DNA of 64,000 bases from Verrucomicrobiota bacterium (GCA_016199985.1 JACQFQ010000030.1:62001-126000), one strand, 5' to 3'; shown: positions 30,826-40,436, numbered from the stretch's first letter. The notes: generated by a model from the letters alone, not told the origin. Made by a program: numbers and translations.

Positions 30826-33219
30826 TCAGGGCATCTTCACGTTGAAGGAGAGGAACACGGCGTGCGCGACGTAGTTGTTGAACCCGCCCGTGTTTTTCTC
30901 GTCGTAGTGGTAGAAGCCGTACTGCAGCCGTGTGGTGACGTTCTTGCGGAAGCGCCAGGTGACGCCGCCCTGCGCTCCATGCAGCTCGTAATCGAGCCCC
31001 AGGGGCAGTCCCTCCGCGATATTCGCCTGGCCATAATCGGCGCGCGACCAGTTGTAGCTGCCCGTCAGGTCCGTGGTCGGGCTCAACGCGTAGGTCGCGC
31101 TCGAGACCACCGAATACATATTCCCGCGATAGGGGACGACCGACGCGATATCGCTCTGCTCGGTGGTGGTGCGCGTGTGGCGATATGTTGCGGTCTCCTG
31201 GAGGCTCAGGCGCGTCCAGGGGTGAATCGAAGCTCCGACGCTGTAGCTGTGCGCGTCCTGCTTCCCGCTAAACTGCCCGCCTCCGGGAACGCCGGTGACG
31301 GGCTCGGCATCCGTGCCCGTCCAGTAGTCGCTGTCCGTCCACTTATACGTGAATGTCGCGCGAATCCAGGAGGCGAGCTTAAAGGTCGCGTGCCCCTCGA
31401 CTTCGTCCGTGGCCGTCTCCCGCTCCCTGATGAACGCCGGATAGCCCGCCGAGCCGTAGAACGGCCCGTTGTCGAGGCGGGTGGTGTAATGATCCGCGTA
31501 GTCGCGATGTCGAAAGTGGCCGCCGAAGCTCACGCGCGGAACCGGACTCGCGCTGAAGCCGGCGCGCCAGTCCTTCAGGTCCGAATGAACGCCGCTGTCG
31601 CGGTCCGCCACAAAGTAATAGGACGCGCCCGCAAGGCTTTGAAAAAGATCCATCGTCTCCTGCCGCATCCGCGCCTCGGCGAAGAGCACTGTGGAGGGAA
31701 TACGCGTGAAGCGAAGGGCGACGCTCTCCTGAACGGAGGTCTTGTCGTAGTTCCCCGCGACGGCGTCGATCTCGCCGGTGGTGGCGAACGGCGCCACGTT
31801 CAGCAGCTGTTGTCCAAAGCCGCGTTGGCCCGTCCACTCGCTCTGCGCTCCCGCCACCAATGAAAGGCCTTCCCAGGGGCCGAGCAAGAAGTTGGCGTTG
31901 GCCATATGGGTTTCGCGATCGAGGACAATGTCGTAGCCCGAAATGTTTCCATTGAGCGGGAATCCACTGTCCGCGTAATAGTTTCCGACAAGGCCAACCG
32001 CGCTGTCGCCTCGCAGGCGGCTGTAGAGATAGCCCGCTGACGCGAACAGCCAGCTCTTCAGCTGCTTTTCCAATTGCAGGGCGTTCGCCCCATGGAAGTG
32101 GCTGGCCGTTTCCGTGAGGGTCGTGGCCTCGAACGCGCCGGAGCCTAGGTTGAAGAGCTGCGTCTGATGGTCGCTGTTGACGTGATAGAACTCTCCTCGA
32201 AACTGGTCCTGCAGCCGCCACCCTTCCCAGGTGTGATCGAGATCGAACCGAAGAATGTGCGTTTGCTCGCGCAGCGACTTATAGGCGGGGTAGACCGAGC
32301 GGCCGGTTGTGGTGGGATCCTCGGTGTTCCCCCAGTTGAGCATGCCCTTCTCGCCATCGCGGTATTGATACTCATAGCCGAGCGTCATCACCGGCCAATG
32401 GGGACGATTGAGCGTGAGGTCGAACCAGGCGCGCCCCGAATCCAGATACAGGGCCCTATCCAGGTTGGGAGACTGGGTCGCGAGGCCGGGATGGTATCCG
32501 CCCTGGTCTGAGAAGTATTTGCGGGCCTGCTCCCATCCAAACTTGACGGAGCCCAGCTTGGGCTTCGTCAACTCGAGGCTGATGTGGTAGTCGTCGCGAA
32601 GAATCCTCGCGTGCGCCTTAAACCGGCTCTCGTCCGGCAGGCGCTCCGTGAAATCCAGGCTCTGAATGCCCCCGTTGACGCCCTGAGGCATCCAAAAGTG
32701 CTCCCGGAACTTCGCCTCGTTCCCCTTCACTCCCACGCCGCCGAAGATCGTGGTGACATCGAGATCGTAGGGCGGGGCTTTCGCGGTCGCGCCCCAAACG
32801 ACGCCCTGATCGATCCATGCGCGCAGCAGCGACACTTGTTCGGTTGTCAACGGATCGCCCTTGCCCGCGGGCGGCATTTCCATGTCGGAAACCAAACGCG
32901 CGACGTAATGAATCAGGGCGCTTTGATCGCTCTTGCCGGGCACGATCGCGACTCCATTGTCGCCGCCCTTCAAGGCCGCTTCTCTTGAATCGAGACGAAA
33001 CCCGCTCTTGGGTTTCTCGGGGCCGTGGCACCGGAAGCAGGAACGCTCGAACAGCGGGCGGATATCGCGGTCAAAGTCGATCGGCTTCGCGGATGGAGGA
33101 GGCAGCTTCGACACGTCCACCGTGGCGGCCGTGGCGGCCGTGGCGGCAAGGGACGCGCCGCCGAGACCCGCCAACAGGCCCGCTCCGAAGCCGTGTCGCC
33201 TGAAGAACCTGGTTCGCAT
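30826..33219 (-). CDS. Fusion of N-terminal planctomycete-type cytochrome c domain (PSCyt1-like) and C-terminal outer-membrane beta-barrel (MtrB/PioB-like)
   Basis: IRPLFERSCFRCHGPEKPKSGFRLDSREAALKGGDNG...DMEMPPAGKGDPLT; then ~600 aa of alternating aromatic/polar strands (YGFYHYDEKNTGGFNNYVAHAVFLSFNVKMP). Confidence 0.8.
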   Translation of the reverse strand: MRTRFFRRHGFGAGLLAGLGGASLAATAATAATVDVSKLPPPSAKPIDFDRDIRPLFERSCFRCHGPEKPKSGFRLDSREAALKGGDNGVAIVPGKSDQSALIHYVARLVSDMEMPPAGKGDPLTTEQVSLLRAWIDQGVVWGATAKAPPYDLDVTTIFGGVGVKGNEAKFREHFWMPQGVNGGIQSLDFTERLPDESRFKAHARILRDDYHISLELTKPKLGSVKFGWEQARKYFSDQGGYHPGLATQSPNLDRALYLDSGRAWFDLTLNRPHWPVMTLGYEYQYRDGEKGMLNWGNTEDPTTTGRSVYPAYKSLREQTHILRFDLDHTWEGWRLQDQFRGEFYHVNSDHQTQLFNLGSGAFEATTLTETASHFHGANALQLEKQLKSWLFASAGYLYSRLRGDSAVGLVGNYYADSGFPLNGNISGYDIVLDRETHMANANFLLGPWEGLSLVAGAQSEWTGQRGFGQQLLNVAPFATTGEIDAVAGNYDKTSVQESVALRFTRIPSTVLFAEARMRQETMDLFQSLAGASYYFVADRDSGVHSDLKDWRAGFSASPVPRVSFGGHFRHRDYADHYTTRLDNGPFYGSAGYPAFIRERETATDEVEGHATFKLASWIRATFTYKWTDSDYWTGTDAEPVTGVPGGGQFSGKQDAHSYSVGASIHPWTRLSLQETATYRHTRTTTEQSDIASVVPYRGNMYSVVSSATYALSPTTDLTGSYNWSRADYGQANIAEGLPLGLDYELHGAQGGVTWRFRKNVTTRLQYGFYHYDEKNTGGFNNYVAHAVFLSFNVKMP
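33121..33150. repeat. Short in-frame tandem repeat (9-bp unit, about 3 copies)
   Basis: cgtggcggccgtggcggccgtggcggc, encoding the AATAATAAT stretch in the signal region of the barrel fusion. Confidence 0.75.
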
Positions 33220-33246
33220 TGAGGGATGGAGTGAAGGGTTGGCGGG

Positions 33247-34050
33247 CTAGTAGAGGAACCGGGGATGCACTTGCGATCCATGGACAGCCGCGTGGCAGCC
33301 AGCGCTCCAGCAGCCGCCCAGCCGCAGATTTGCCGTGTGATCCCACTTGCCGATGAAGATCTTGAGGCCCGCGGTTCCCGGCACGGGGATTTGGGCATGA
33401 CACTTGAGACACAGGTTGCTGTCGCGCTCAACAAGCATCTTGGCGTTGATGGAACCGTGAGGGCTGTGACAAACGGTGCACCCTTCGCGCATCGCCTCGT
33501 GCTCGAAGACGTGGGGGCGCGTCTGCTCGCGATGGCAAGTGGCGCAGGACTCGTTGACCCGCGCCATCGCAAGGCCCGAGGTCGCGGGCTTCATGATGTC
33601 GAGTCCGTGCGGGTCGTGGCACTGGACGCAATTCATTCTCCCTTCGGGCAGCGGATGGTGCTGGGGAAGGTTGAACTCGGTTCGGACCTGAAGGTGACAT
33701 TCGTAGCAGGCCTCGGGCTTGTTGCCCGGATTCACTATGAATTTTCCGCGACCTCCGCCTCCTGCGACATGGAGGCTGCCCGGGCCGTGGCAGGATTCGC
33801 AACCATGGAGGTCGCCTCCCTTCCCCGCGATCACCTGAATCTGCGCATGGCGGCTCATGGCGAACGAGCGCGAGATGTTTGTGTGGCATTCGAAACAGGT
33901 CTTGTTTCCGACGAAGGAGGCTCCCTCAATATGCGGCGGCGCGACGACGGTTCGTTCGATCGTGCCGCACGAGCTGAGCAAGAGGAGGCAACCGCAGAGA
34001 GCCAGGAGCATCGCGCCGGCCAGCGCGTGTGGAGCTCGGGGCGGCGTCAT
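33247..34050 (-). CDS. Multiheme c-type cytochrome lipoprotein (MtrA/DmsE-like)
   Basis: Lipobox LLSSCG; seven CXXCH (CFECH, CESCH, CYECH, CVQCH, CATCH, CTVCH, CLKCH) plus CWSAGCH. Confidence 0.88.
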   Translation of the reverse strand: MTPPRAPHALAGAMLLALCGCLLLLSSCGTIERTVVAPPHIEGASFVGNKTCFECHTNISRSFAMSRHAQIQVIAGKGGDLHGCESCHGPGSLHVAGGGGRGKFIVNPGNKPEACYECHLQVRTEFNLPQHHPLPEGRMNCVQCHDPHGLDIMKPATSGLAMARVNESCATCHREQTRPHVFEHEAMREGCTVCHSPHGSINAKMLVERDSNLCLKCHAQIPVPGTAGLKIFIGKWDHTANLRLGGCWSAGCHAAVHGSQVHPRFLY

Positions 34051-34173
34051 GCCATCCTCCGATCGAGAGGTTTCATCCGTGGTTGCGCGCAAGGCCTGTT
34101 CCGGTCAAGGAGGCGCGATGGGTGCATGCGGCGCAGAATGCGCAGGCTGATTTCGTCGGAGCAAGCGAGTTTT

Positions 34174-34193
34174 TCTGCGGGCTTTCCCGCAGA
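34174..34193. other. Perfect hairpin in the divergent intergenic region
   Basis: TCTGCGGG-CTTT-CCCGCAGA. Confidence 0.5.
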
Positions 34194-34463
34194 GGGCCGC
34201 TTGCGTCCTGGCGCGAAGTCCGACCGATCTGGACCGCGTCAGCCCTCGGGCGCATTGGCGTTCGACGCGCGATGGGATTCGGACAATGACTTTGGCGGGG
34301 CTCGCATTGCCCTCATCGCCCGTGGTGGAAGAGCGTTGGAGGGCGACTCCAGTCCATGACGCTTCGCGATTGGGAGGCGTGCGGCGCATGACAGCGGCCG
34401 CGCCGCGCCGTGTTGACACCTCCGTCCGCCCCCGGTACGGTCGCGGCGCTGTTTCGCCGATCT

Positions 34464-35342
34464 ATGCGCGCACTCGCTGATTCATTGCTCGAACTGATTC
34501 GCCGCACCTCCGCCGAGATTCCCGATGATGTGCGGCGGGCCATCCTCCGCTCCCTGGAGGACGAGAAAAAGGGCACGATCGCCGCGTCCGCGCTCAAGAT
34601 CATCGAGCGGAACATTCAGCTCGCTAAACAAAAGTCCCAGCCCATCTGCCAGGACACCGGCAGCATCCTCTTCTACGTCGACGCCCCGGTCGGATTCGAC
34701 CAGATCGCCTTCTCCGAGGTCGCGCGAAGCGCCGTGACGCTGGCGACGAAGAAGGGATTCCTCCGCCAGAATTCCGTGGACTCCCTCACCGGGAAAAACG
34801 ACGGAACGAATGTCGGACCGGGCGCGCCCGCCTTTCACTTTCATCAGCGTCGCTCCCCCGACATCCAGGTTCGCCTCGTGCTCAAGGGCGGCGGATGCGA
34901 GAACGTTGGCGCCCAGTATTCGCTGCCGTGCGAGTCGCTGCAGGCGAACCGCGACCTGGACGGATGCCGCAGGGCGATCCTCGACGCTGTGCTCCAGGCT
35001 CAAGGCAAGGGCTGCGGGCCGGGCATTCTGGGCGTGTGCATTGGCGGCGATCGCGCGACGGGATACGAGCTGTCGAAGACCCAATTCCTCAGAATGCTCG
35101 ACGATCGGAATCCGCACCCAGACCTGGATCGGCTGGAGCAAGATGTTCTCAAGACCGCGAACGAGCTGGGCATCGGCCCCATGGGCTTCGGTGGGAAGAC
35201 CACCCTGCTCGGGGTGAAGATCTGCGCCGCGAACCGGCTGCCCGCGTCGTTTTTTGTGAGCGTCAGCTACATGTGCTGGGCCTATCGTCGACAGGGATGC
35301 GACCTGGACGCCGAGGGCGCGATTTCACAATGGCTCTACTAA
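34464..35342 (+). CDS. Class I fumarate hydratase/tartrate dehydratase alpha subunit
   Basis: QPICQDTGSILFYVDAP, GKNDGTNVGPGAPAFHFHQ, GCGPGILGVCIGGDRATGYELSK. Confidence 0.92.
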   Translation: MRALADSLLELIRRTSAEIPDDVRRAILRSLEDEKKGTIAASALKIIERNIQLAKQKSQPICQDTGSILFYVDAPVGFDQIAFSEVARSAVTLATKKGFLRQNSVDSLTGKNDGTNVGPGAPAFHFHQRRSPDIQVRLVLKGGGCENVGAQYSLPCESLQANRDLDGCRRAILDAVLQAQGKGCGPGILGVCIGGDRATGYELSKTQFLRMLDDRNPHPDLDRLEQDVLKTANELGIGPMGFGGKTTLLGVKICAANRLPASFFVSVSYMCWAYRRQGCDLDAEGAISQWLY

Positions 35343-35376
35343 CCTCAACCCGAACCCATTTCTCGAGGACTTCGCC

Positions 35377-35952
35377 ATGATTCATCTCACGCCCCCCTTC
35401 ACGGAAGAGAAGATCCGGGCTCTCAAAGTCGGCGACGAGGTCGAGATCAGCGGCGTGCTCTACACCGGGCGCGACGCGGTTCACAAATACCTGTATGAAG
35501 GCGGCGCGCTGCCGCAAGAGGTCAACCTGCGCGACGGCATCCTGTACCATTGCGGGCCCGTGGTGATGCGCGACGAGCAGGGCGGATGGAAGGTGACCGC
35601 GGCGGGTCCCACGACATCGATCCGCGAGGAGCCCTACCAGTGGCGGATCATCCGCGATTTCGGCCTGCGCGGAGTCATCGGCAAGGGCGGCATGGAAGGC
35701 AAGACCCTGAAGGCGTGCCAGGAACATGGCTGCGTTTACTTTCACGCCGTCGGCGGCGCGGCGCAGGTTCTCGCGGAATGCGTCCGCAAAGTCCGGAACG
35801 TTCACCTGCTCGAAAAGTTCGGCGCGCCTGAAGCCATCTGGGAGTTCGAGACGGAGCGTTTTCCCGTGGTGGTGACGATGGACTCGCACGGAGTCTCCAT
35901 GCATGACACCATCTACCAATCCAGCCAGAAGGCTCTCGCCTCCCGACTTTAA
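35377..35952 (+). CDS. Class I fumarate hydratase/tartrate dehydratase beta subunit
   Basis: MIHLTPPFTEEKIRALKVGDEVEISGVLYTGRDAVHKYL...AAGPTTSIREEPY...GVIGKGGM. Confidence 0.93.
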   Translation: MIHLTPPFTEEKIRALKVGDEVEISGVLYTGRDAVHKYLYEGGALPQEVNLRDGILYHCGPVVMRDEQGGWKVTAAGPTTSIREEPYQWRIIRDFGLRGVIGKGGMEGKTLKACQEHGCVYFHAVGGAAQVLAECVRKVRNVHLLEKFGAPEAIWEFETERFPVVVTMDSHGVSMHDTIYQSSQKALASRL

Positions 35953-36026
35953 TGGGGCGCATCGCCTTCGACCGACCTCGCGGACCTCGCGGCGGGCCCG
36001 TCCTCTCCTTTGCTCCTTCCTGACTC

Positions 36027-36923
36027 GTGGCGAAAACCTGCGTCATTTTTAACCCCGCCGCTCGAGGAGAGAAGGCTCTCGCTTTTCAGGAGAAACTGCG
36101 CGCGCTGTCCGATCGATTCACGCTGCGTCCCACCGACGCCCCGGGCGCCGCGCGCCGGCTCGCGCGGGAGGCGGTTGCCGAGGGATTCGAGCGCGTCATC
36201 GCCGCCGGAGGCGATGGGACGGTGAACGAGGCGGCCAATGGCCTTCTCGACGGCGAGTCCGCGGGCGTCGACGTCGCCCTCGGAGTCATCCCGCTGGGAA
36301 CCGTCAATGTGTTCGCGAAGGAGATCGGCGTTCCCAGCCGCGTTCCCGAAGCGTTGCGAATCGTCGAAGCGGGTCGCTCGCGACTCATCGACGCGCCGCT
36401 TGCGACGTTCCGCTCGGACTCTCGTCAGGAGGAGGCGCGAGCGTTTTTGCAGCTGGCCGGGGCGGGGCTCGACGCGCGGGCCATCGCGCGAGTGCGATGG
36501 GATCTCAAGAAGAGGATGGGGCCGCTCGCCTATATTGTGGCGGGCTTTGAGGCTCTCCGTGAATCCGTCGCTCCGATTGAAGTGGAGTCGGCCGAGCGGA
36601 GCGCCGTCGGCCCCCTGGTATTGATCGGCAACGGGCGCTTTTACGGCGGTCGATTCCAGGTGTTCCCCGGGGCTGACCTGGGCGACGGCTGGCTGGACGT
36701 GGCGGTGTTCCCGGAAGCGGGCCTCGGGGCGTTGACACGGTTTGGGCTGGGCTGGCTGACCGGCAATGTGCATCGATGGACGGGAGCGATCGCCTGGAGA
36801 ACGAAACGGCTGGCCCTGAGGTGCGCCGATCCGATGCCCATGGAGCTGGAGGGCGACAACGTGGGATTCCTCCCCGCGGAGATCAGGATCACGGGGCGGC
36901 GGCTGCGCGTGCTGGTTCCCTAA
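36027..36923 (+). CDS. Diacylglycerol kinase family lipid kinase
   Basis: VIFNPAARGEKA, IAAGGDGTVNEAANGLL, GVIPLGTVNVFAKEIG; GTG start. Confidence 0.88.
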   Translation: MAKTCVIFNPAARGEKALAFQEKLRALSDRFTLRPTDAPGAARRLAREAVAEGFERVIAAGGDGTVNEAANGLLDGESAGVDVALGVIPLGTVNVFAKEIGVPSRVPEALRIVEAGRSRLIDAPLATFRSDSRQEEARAFLQLAGAGLDARAIARVRWDLKKRMGPLAYIVAGFEALRESVAPIEVESAERSAVGPLVLIGNGRFYGGRFQVFPGADLGDGWLDVAVFPEAGLGALTRFGLGWLTGNVHRWTGAIAWRTKRLALRCADPMPMELEGDNVGFLPAEIRITGRRLRVLVP

Positions 36924-36966
36924 TTCGAGTGGACCGGAGCGCGTGAACTTGACAGTGTTTTCCCTC

Positions 36967-38412
36967 ATGTCACAGAGCGCTTCGCATCTTCCCAACCAGC
37001 TGTTCATCGATGGGGCTTATCGCGCCTCGGCCTCGGGCCGCCGCTCAGCCCTCATCAACCCCGCGCTGGAGCAGCCGTTCTGCGAAGTGGCGGCGGCGGA
37101 CGCCTCGGACGTCGATGCCGCGGTTCAAACGGCCCATCGCGCGTGGGAGTCCGGATGGCGGGATCTTTCCCCGGGCAAGCGGACGGAGATTCTATTTCAG
37201 GTCGCCCGGACGTTGCGCGAAAACCAGGAGGCCATCGCGCGGCTCGAGATGCTCCAGATCGGCAAGCCCATCAGCGACGCGCTCGATGAAGCCGGCCTTG
37301 GCGCCCGCGTTTTCGAATACTACGCCGGGGCCGTGACGAAGTTTTGCGGGCAGACCATCCCGGTCTCGCGGGGCGGATTCGACTTCACGTTGCGCGAGTC
37401 CATGGGCGTCGTCGCGGCAATCGTTCCCTGGAACTTCCCGTTCCCGATCGCCTGCTGGAAGGCCGCGCCGGCGTTGGCCGCGGGCAATTGCGTCGTGCTC
37501 AAGCCCGCCTCGCTTTCGCCGTTGACCGCCCTGCTTCTCGGCGAACTCGCCCACAAGGCCGGCCTGCCGCCCGGAGTGCTTCAAGTGTTGCCGGGCGCCG
37601 GATCCGCCATCGGAGACGCCCTGGTCGCGCACCCGCTCATCCGCAAGATTTCGTTCACCGGCTCCACAGAGATCGGCCGGCGCATCATGGAGTGCGCCTC
37701 GAAGGACCTGAAGCGCGTGTCGCTGGAGCTGGGAGGGAAGTCGCCCAACATAGTGTTCGCCGACTCGGATTGGCGGAAGGCGGCCGATTCCTCGCCGATG
37801 AGCGTTTTCGCCAACACGGGCCAGGACTGCTGCGCCCGCAGCCGGGTGTTTGTCGAGCGACAGGTCTACCAGCCGTTTGTGGAGCGGTTCACCGCGGCGA
37901 CGCGGCAGCTGATTGTGGGGGACCCTACGGATCCGAAAACGCAACTCGGACCGATGGTCTCGGCGGGGCAGCGCGCGACGGTTGAGGAATTCCTCGCCGA
38001 CGCCCGTTCGCGAGGGACGCGTTTTGCGGTCGGCGGAGATCGGCCCGCAGGACGCGGCTACTTCCTCAATCCGGCCGTGCTGCTGGACGTGGGGGCGCAG
38101 GACCGATGCTGGCGCGAGGAGATCTTCGGACCCGTCGCGGCGATCGTTCCCTTCGACGACGAAAGCGAAATGATTCGCGAGGTCAACGCTTCGCCGTACG
38201 GATTGAGCGGATCGATTTGGACCAACGACCTGCGCCGGGCGATCCGCGTGTCGAAGGCGACGCAGAGCGGCGTGCTCAGCGTCAATTCCCACAGCAGCGT
38301 TCATGTGGAGGCGCCGTTCGGCGGGTTCAAGACGAGCGGGCTCGGGCGCGACCTCGGGATGTCGGCCATGGAGGGATATACGGAGCTGAAGAACGTTTAC
38401 ATCGCCGAGTAG
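36967..38412 (+). CDS. Aldehyde dehydrogenase (betaine/gamma-aminobutyraldehyde DH-like)
   Basis: IVPWNFPFPIACWKAAPALAAGNCVVLKPA, SFTGSTEIGRRI, LELGGKSPNIVFADSD, NTGQDCCARSRVFV. Confidence 0.9.
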   Translation: MSQSASHLPNQLFIDGAYRASASGRRSALINPALEQPFCEVAAADASDVDAAVQTAHRAWESGWRDLSPGKRTEILFQVARTLRENQEAIARLEMLQIGKPISDALDEAGLGARVFEYYAGAVTKFCGQTIPVSRGGFDFTLRESMGVVAAIVPWNFPFPIACWKAAPALAAGNCVVLKPASLSPLTALLLGELAHKAGLPPGVLQVLPGAGSAIGDALVAHPLIRKISFTGSTEIGRRIMECASKDLKRVSLELGGKSPNIVFADSDWRKAADSSPMSVFANTGQDCCARSRVFVERQVYQPFVERFTAATRQLIVGDPTDPKTQLGPMVSAGQRATVEEFLADARSRGTRFAVGGDRPAGRGYFLNPAVLLDVGAQDRCWREEIFGPVAAIVPFDDESEMIREVNASPYGLSGSIWTNDLRRAIRVSKATQSGVLSVNSHSSVHVEAPFGGFKTSGLGRDLGMSAMEGYTELKNVYIAE

Positions 38413-38432
38413 AGCCGTCGCGAAGCACATCC

Positions 38433-39803
38433 ATGGACATCAAAGAACTCTCCCAGTTGGCGCGCTCGGGCGCGATTGACACCGTGATCGTTGCGGCGCC
38501 CGATCCTTTCGGCCGGCAGGTCGGCAAGCGTTTCCACGTCGACTTTTTTCTCAAAGCCGTCGCCGCGAAGGGCACGCACGCCTGCAACTATCTGCTGACC
38601 GTGAATCTCGACATGGATCCGCTCGACGGATTCCGCCTGGCGAGCTGGGAAAAGGGGTTCGGCGACTTTGAGATGCGTCCGGACCTGAGCACGCTTCGCG
38701 CTCTTCCGTGGCAGCCGGAGACGGCTTGGGTCCTCTGCGACTTCCTGCGCCACGATCACAAGCGCGTCGCCGAAGCTCCCCGTTCGGTTCTCAAGACGCA
38801 GCTCGACGCCCTCGACGCTCAGGGGTTGACCTGCTACTGCGCGAGCGAGCTGGAGTTCTACCTGTTCAACCAGACCTACCACTCCGCGGCGGAGAGCGGC
38901 TACAGGGACCTCCAACCCTCCAGCGACTACCGCATCGACTATCACGTCATGCAGCCCACGCGCGACGAGCCCTTGATGCGCGCGATCCGCAACAACATGA
39001 CCGCCGCCGGCATCCCTGTGGAAAGCAGCAAGGGCGAGTGGAGCCGCGGTCAGCATGAGATCAATTTCGCCTACGACGAGCCGCTGCGGATGGCGGACCA
39101 GCATGTGTTGTTCAAGCAAGGGGTGAGGGAGATGGCCGAGCAGCAGGGCAAGGCTGTGACGTTCATGGCCAAATACGCCTCCAGCGAAGCGGGCAACTCC
39201 TGTCATATCCATATGAGCCTTTGGAAAAAGGGCCGCAACTTGTTCGCCAATCCCGCGAAAGGGCGAGGAAAGGGCGAGGAAGGATCTCAGGGCTCGCCGC
39301 TCTTCCGGCGGTTTTTGGGAGGGCTGATGCGATACAGCCCGGAACTTTGCCTGTTCTTCGCGCCGACGATCAACAGCTACAAACGCTATCAGGCGGGCAG
39401 CTGGGCGCCCACGCGCATGGCCTGGTCCACAGACAATCGGACCTGCGGTTTTCGCATCGTGGGCGAAGGGGGATCGTTTCGAATCGAGAATAGAATGCCG
39501 GGCGCCGACGCGAATCCGTATCTCGCGTTCTCCGCCATGCTGGCGGCGGGGATGGCCGGAGTGCGGGAGAATCTTGATTGCGGCCCGGCCTACTCCGGCA
39601 ATGCCTACGTGGACCCGAAGCTCGCGCGCCTGCCGTCGAGTCTGGGCGAGGCGGCCGGGCGATTGGCCGCGAGTCAGCTGGCCCGAACGGCTTTCGGCGA
39701 CGACGTCGTGGATTTCTACGCGCGGCACGCCCAGCTGGAATGCCAGGCCTTTGGCGACGCGGTGACCGATTGGGAGAAACGCAGATACTTCGAGCAGATC
39801 TAG
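38433..39803 (+). CDS. Glutamine synthetase-like ligase (gamma-glutamyl-amine synthetase type)
   Basis: ASELEFYLFNQ, GQHEINFAYDEPLRMAD, SSEAGNSCHIHMSLWKKG, NSYKRYQAGSWAPTRMAWSTDNRTCGFRIV, IENRMPGADANPYLAFS. Confidence 0.88.
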   Translation: MDIKELSQLARSGAIDTVIVAAPDPFGRQVGKRFHVDFFLKAVAAKGTHACNYLLTVNLDMDPLDGFRLASWEKGFGDFEMRPDLSTLRALPWQPETAWVLCDFLRHDHKRVAEAPRSVLKTQLDALDAQGLTCYCASELEFYLFNQTYHSAAESGYRDLQPSSDYRIDYHVMQPTRDEPLMRAIRNNMTAAGIPVESSKGEWSRGQHEINFAYDEPLRMADQHVLFKQGVREMAEQQGKAVTFMAKYASSEAGNSCHIHMSLWKKGRNLFANPAKGRGKGEEGSQGSPLFRRFLGGLMRYSPELCLFFAPTINSYKRYQAGSWAPTRMAWSTDNRTCGFRIVGEGGSFRIENRMPGADANPYLAFSAMLAAGMAGVRENLDCGPAYSGNAYVDPKLARLPSSLGEAAGRLAASQLARTAFGDDVVDFYARHAQLECQAFGDAVTDWEKRRYFEQI

Positions 39804-39822
39804 CCCGACGGAGCAATGCGGG

Positions 39823-40203
39823 CTACGGATTCACGAGCTTGAGCTCGTACTGGGGCGACAGCTTGCTGTCGCGTCCCGAGGGACCAAAGCGCGCGTAGTC
39901 GTAGTCGAACTTGAAATGGTAGTTGACCACGCTTTGATCCCGGGCGGCGGGGATTGTGCCTTCCCACCGATGATCCACCTTGAGCGTCCGCCGCATCGGA
40001 TAGGACTGGCTTCCCACGACGATGATCGGGGTGATCGTTTCATGCTTCAACGACTGTTGCGTCGTGACCAGCTCCACTTCCACGGGATAGATGCCAGTGG
40101 CGTTCCGGACCTGCTGGCTGGGCGTGAGGTTCGTGATCGTGGTATTGGCGCAGCCCGCCAGAAGCAAGGACAGAAGAGAGAGCGCAAGAGCGTTTCGGAT
40201 CAT
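39823..40203 (-). CDS. Hypothetical lipoprotein
   Basis: MIRNALALSLLSLLLAGCANTTITNLTPSQ. Confidence 0.7.
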   Translation of the reverse strand: MIRNALALSLLSLLLAGCANTTITNLTPSQQVRNATGIYPVEVELVTTQQSLKHETITPIIVVGSQSYPMRRTLKVDHRWEGTIPAARDQSVVNYHFKFDYDYARFGPSGRDSKLSPQYELKLVNP

Positions 40204-40436
40204 AATCAAGTTCGTCGCGGAGCGTGCCGAGCCGGGTTGCTGAAGGCAAGGGGGATTTGGTTCCCGGTGGAAGGCTTGATTCACCTTGCTTGCGGGGCGG
40301 TCTCTTGGGACGCTGCGCCCAGACTCACGCTTCCGATCCGCGCCAGGCCACGAGAGTCCGATAGGATCCGATTTAGACGGAACTTCGCGCTGCCCGGACC
40401 GGGACATCGGTGCAAAGCAATCAACATTCGCCGCCT

